Shown here: positions 14,365-16,014 of the stretch, piece by piece
Position numbering within the stretch: position 1 is the stretch's first letter
How the letters are laid out: every line of letters starts with the position of its first letter
Assembly: GCA_937927695.1 (NCBI GenBank)
Contig: CALBRU010000301.1
Span: 1-16,014 of the forward strand
Direction: 5' to 3'
From: an uncultured Thiomonas sp.
Lineage (GTDB): Bacteria > Pseudomonadota > Gammaproteobacteria > Burkholderiales > Burkholderiaceae_C
Length of the DNA stretch: 16,014 bases
Program-made: the position numbers and the translations under genes
The notes under the pieces: generated by a model
Database searches by the model: none
Told to the model about the DNA's origin: nothing
The model's input: the letters and a program-made list of their open reading frames with translations, nothing else

Positions 14365-15879
14365 TCAGCGCATCTTGATGTCGTAGGGAATCTGCTTGAA
14401 GGTGATGCCCTCTGCCGCAAGCCGGGCGGGGCCGAGGCGGCTGCTTTCGCCGTAGATCACCTTCGGGCCGGGATGCGCGGCCAGCGCCTGCAAGTGCTGC
14501 AGCACGGGTTGGGTGAGCACATTGCCGCCGTCGGGCCTGCGGTCGCCCAGAATGCCGTTGTAGAGCAGGTAGTAGGCCGTGCCGTTGTGGATGCCCAGCA
14601 AAGGGGAATCGAAGGCCTGCGCGCCTGGTTCGCCCACTTCGAGGTGCCAGACATAGGCGGCGAGCGTGGCAAAGCGCACTGCCGTATTGATGTGACCGTG
14701 GGCGTCGAAGGCGGTCTCGCCCAGGGTGTAGAAGCGAAAACCGCCGCCGCCCTTCCAGCCCACGGTCTCACTGATGCCGCCCTGTTCGCCGTCGATGACC
14801 TTTTGCAGGCGGGGGATGCAATGGGTGCGGGCGTGCTCGCCCATCTCAATGCCGATCCAGCGGCGGCCCATCTTGTGAGCTACTGCGGCCGTGGTGCCGG
14901 AGCCGAGGAAGGAGTCGAGGACGAGGTCGCCGGGGTTGCTTCCGATTTGAAGAACACGCCCCATGAGTTGCTCGGGCTTTGGCGTTCCAAAGACATCTGA
15001 GCCGAACAACTTCACTATTTCCTTCTTCGCATCTTGCGTGTGCCCAACTTCTTCGTAAGGCCAGAAGGTCTGCGGAACCACGCCTTGTTTGACTTCGCTC
15101 AGGAACCGCTTTATTGCCGGCACGTTGTTGCCGTCCTTGCCCCACCAGATACGGCCGTCGCTATTAAGTTCTTTGAACTTTGCTTCGGATACACGCCAGT
15201 ACGTTCCGCTCGGTGGGCCAGCGATCAATCTCCCGCTCGGACAGGTGATCGGGTAAACACCCAAACTGTAAAAGTTGCGCGCCGAAAGGTCGCTCGGTTT
15301 CCAATTTCCTCTCGGGTCAGAATCAGGATTACGGTAAGCCTTGTCCTGCTTGTCTGTTCGGGGCATGGGATTCGGCACCCACCGGTCTGCGTTTCTCCCG
15401 TACACGATGATGTAGTCGTGGTCTTCAGAAAAGTGCTTCGCCGTCGATTTGGGGGAGTAATTTTTCCGCCAGATCACTGAGGCCACAAAGTTGTCACGGC
15501 CAAAGACCTCGTCCAGCAAGACCTTCAAGTAATGCGCCTCACGGTCGTCGATCGACACCCAGATCGAGCCATCCTCCGCCAGCAGTTCGCGCAGCAGCAC
15601 CAGGCGCGGGTACATCATCGACAGCCACTGGCTGTGCTCCAGCTTGTCGTCGTAATGCTCGAACGCGCTCTGCGTGTTGTACGGCGGGTCGATGAAAATG
15701 CATTTCACCCGGCCCGCGTAAAAGGGAATCAGCGCCTTGAGCGCCAGCAGGTTGTCGCCCTGAATCAGCAGGTTGTCGGCTGCGTCACCGTAGGTCTGTT
15801 CTTGGTGGAGCAGGTGATAGGGCACGTCGCGCGACGTTTCCTTGGCCTGATTCTTGTTGACCCAATCGAGAAATGGCAT
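14365..15879 (-). CDS. mod: Type III DNA adenine methyltransferase and specificity subunit (Mod)
   Basis: Mod recognises the target and methylates adenine; it also guides Res. The 504-residue reading starts at the ATG at 15879 (MPFLDWVNKNQAKETSRDVPY), the usual N-terminus in this family. An upstream ATG at 15981 would add 34 residues (MPRKSGENRTHAGRLATLARG...) that look like translated intergenic DNA. The catalytic motif DPPYN is at 64-68, and the AdoMet-binding motif LDSFLGSGTT follows at 321-330. This order, with the target-recognition region in between, is the beta class as in known type III Mod proteins. The C-terminal part (GGGGFRFYTLG...) is a family feature. No clear Shine-Dalgarno precedes the start. 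The middle (about 14980-15492) is lower in GC than the rest. Confidence 0.92.
   Translation of the reverse strand: MPFLDWVNKNQAKETSRDVPYHLLHQEQTYGDAADNLLIQGDNLLALKALIPFYAGRVKCIFIDPPYNTQSAFEHYDDKLEHSQWLSMMYPRLVLLRELLAEDGSIWVSIDDREAHYLKVLLDEVFGRDNFVASVIWRKNYSPKSTAKHFSEDHDYIIVYGRNADRWVPNPMPRTDKQDKAYRNPDSDPRGNWKPSDLSARNFYSLGVYPITCPSGRLIAGPPSGTYWRVSEAKFKELNSDGRIWWGKDGNNVPAIKRFLSEVKQGVVPQTFWPYEEVGHTQDAKKEIVKLFGSDVFGTPKPEQLMGRVLQIGSNPGDLVLDSFLGSGTTAAVAHKMGRRWIGIEMGEHARTHCIPRLQKVIDGEQGGISETVGWKGGGGFRFYTLGETAFDAHGHINTAVRFATLAAYVWHLEVGEPGAQAFDSPLLGIHNGTAYYLLYNGILGDRRPDGGNVLTQPVLQHLQALAAHPGPKVIYGESSRLGPARLAAEGITFKQIPYDIKMR
14980..15492 (-). other. Low-GC central segment of mod: presumed target-recognition domain
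   Basis: This covers Mod residues about 130-300, between DPPYN and the AdoMet motif. Two 60-base lines counted by hand (15001-15060 and 15421-15480) each have 29 G+C, about 48 percent, whereas 15541-15600, in the conserved part, has 39 (65 percent). Target-recognition domains of type III Mod lie here and are known to be exchanged between strains. Confidence 0.6.
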
Positions 15880-15913
15880 GGGGTGGTGTGTTGTAGGATG
15901 CGTGCCGCCAATG

Positions 15914-15936
15914 GCTACGCCGCGAGCAAGCGTAGC
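15914..15936. repeat. Perfect 7-bp inverted repeat upstream of mod
   Basis: GCTACGC (15914-15920) and GCGTAGC (15930-15936) are exact reverse complements around a nine-base loop. No T-run follows on either side, so a classic terminator is not supported. It could be an interspersed palindromic repeat, an operator, or chance. The remaining bases to the window edge hold no recognisable gene on either strand. Confidence 0.35.
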
Positions 15937-16014
15937 AAGTCGTCCAGCGTGGGTTCGATTTTCGCCCGACTTCCTGGGCATCAGCGCCGAAGTGCGTTGC
16001 GCAATGGCGCAGAT

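Noticed and set aside
15880..15981. N-terminal extension of Mod by 34 residues from an upstream ATG
   Set aside because: The extension is not like the family's N-terminus and contains the inverted repeat; MPFLDWVNKN at 15879 is the typical start.

Overview
The window is GC-rich, densely packed bacterial DNA. Start codons are ATG with one likely TTG, Shine-Dalgarno-like purine runs are visible, and several neighbouring genes overlap by ATGA. The outer-membrane proteins (TolC-type channel, PagL-type deacylase) and a tripartite RND pump show a Gram-negative. Base composition and protein style suggest a proteobacterium, perhaps a betaproteobacterium with sulfur metabolism. That last point is an inference from family content (SOR-like protein, rhodanese, a flavoprotein remnant that resembles sulfide:quinone reductase), not from a marker gene.

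Region 1 (54-3289, + strand) is a run of small enzymes and a metal exporter: a carboxymuconolactone decarboxylase/AhpD-like protein, a cysteine-free protein whose C-terminal motif resembles the iron site of sulfur oxygenase reductase, a doubtful small ORF, a VOC-fold protein, a thioredoxin-like miniprotein without its CxxC, and a CzcD/ZitB-type cation diffusion facilitator. About 330 bases without a convincing gene follow, with possible remnants of a frameshifted ORF.

Region 2 (3619-9756, + strand) is a tightly coupled operon: an OsmC-like protein, a TolC-family outer-membrane factor, a periplasmic adaptor and an RND pump, each joined to the next by a 4-base ATGA overlap. The outer-membrane factor is split by a single in-frame TGA, so the pump lacks an intact dedicated outer-membrane channel as read here.

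Region 3 (9762-11484, + strand) holds a short remnant resembling an FAD-enzyme N-terminus, a PagL-like lipid A deacylase starting at TTG, a rhodanese broken by a one-base frameshift just before its active-site loop, and a membrane protein with a potassium-channel-like pore (TTLGLGD).

Region 4 (11457-15879, - strand) is a convergent type III restriction-modification operon: mod, res, and possibly a small membrane protein. The central part of mod, its presumed target-recognition domain, is visibly lower in GC than its flanks.

A recurring theme is that several thiol-redox folds (AhpD-like, thioredoxin-like, OsmC-like) have lost one or both of the cysteines that normally do the chemistry, while genes that would handle sulfur (rhodanese, flavoprotein fragment) are broken. 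No tRNA, rRNA, CRISPR array or insertion sequence was recognised.
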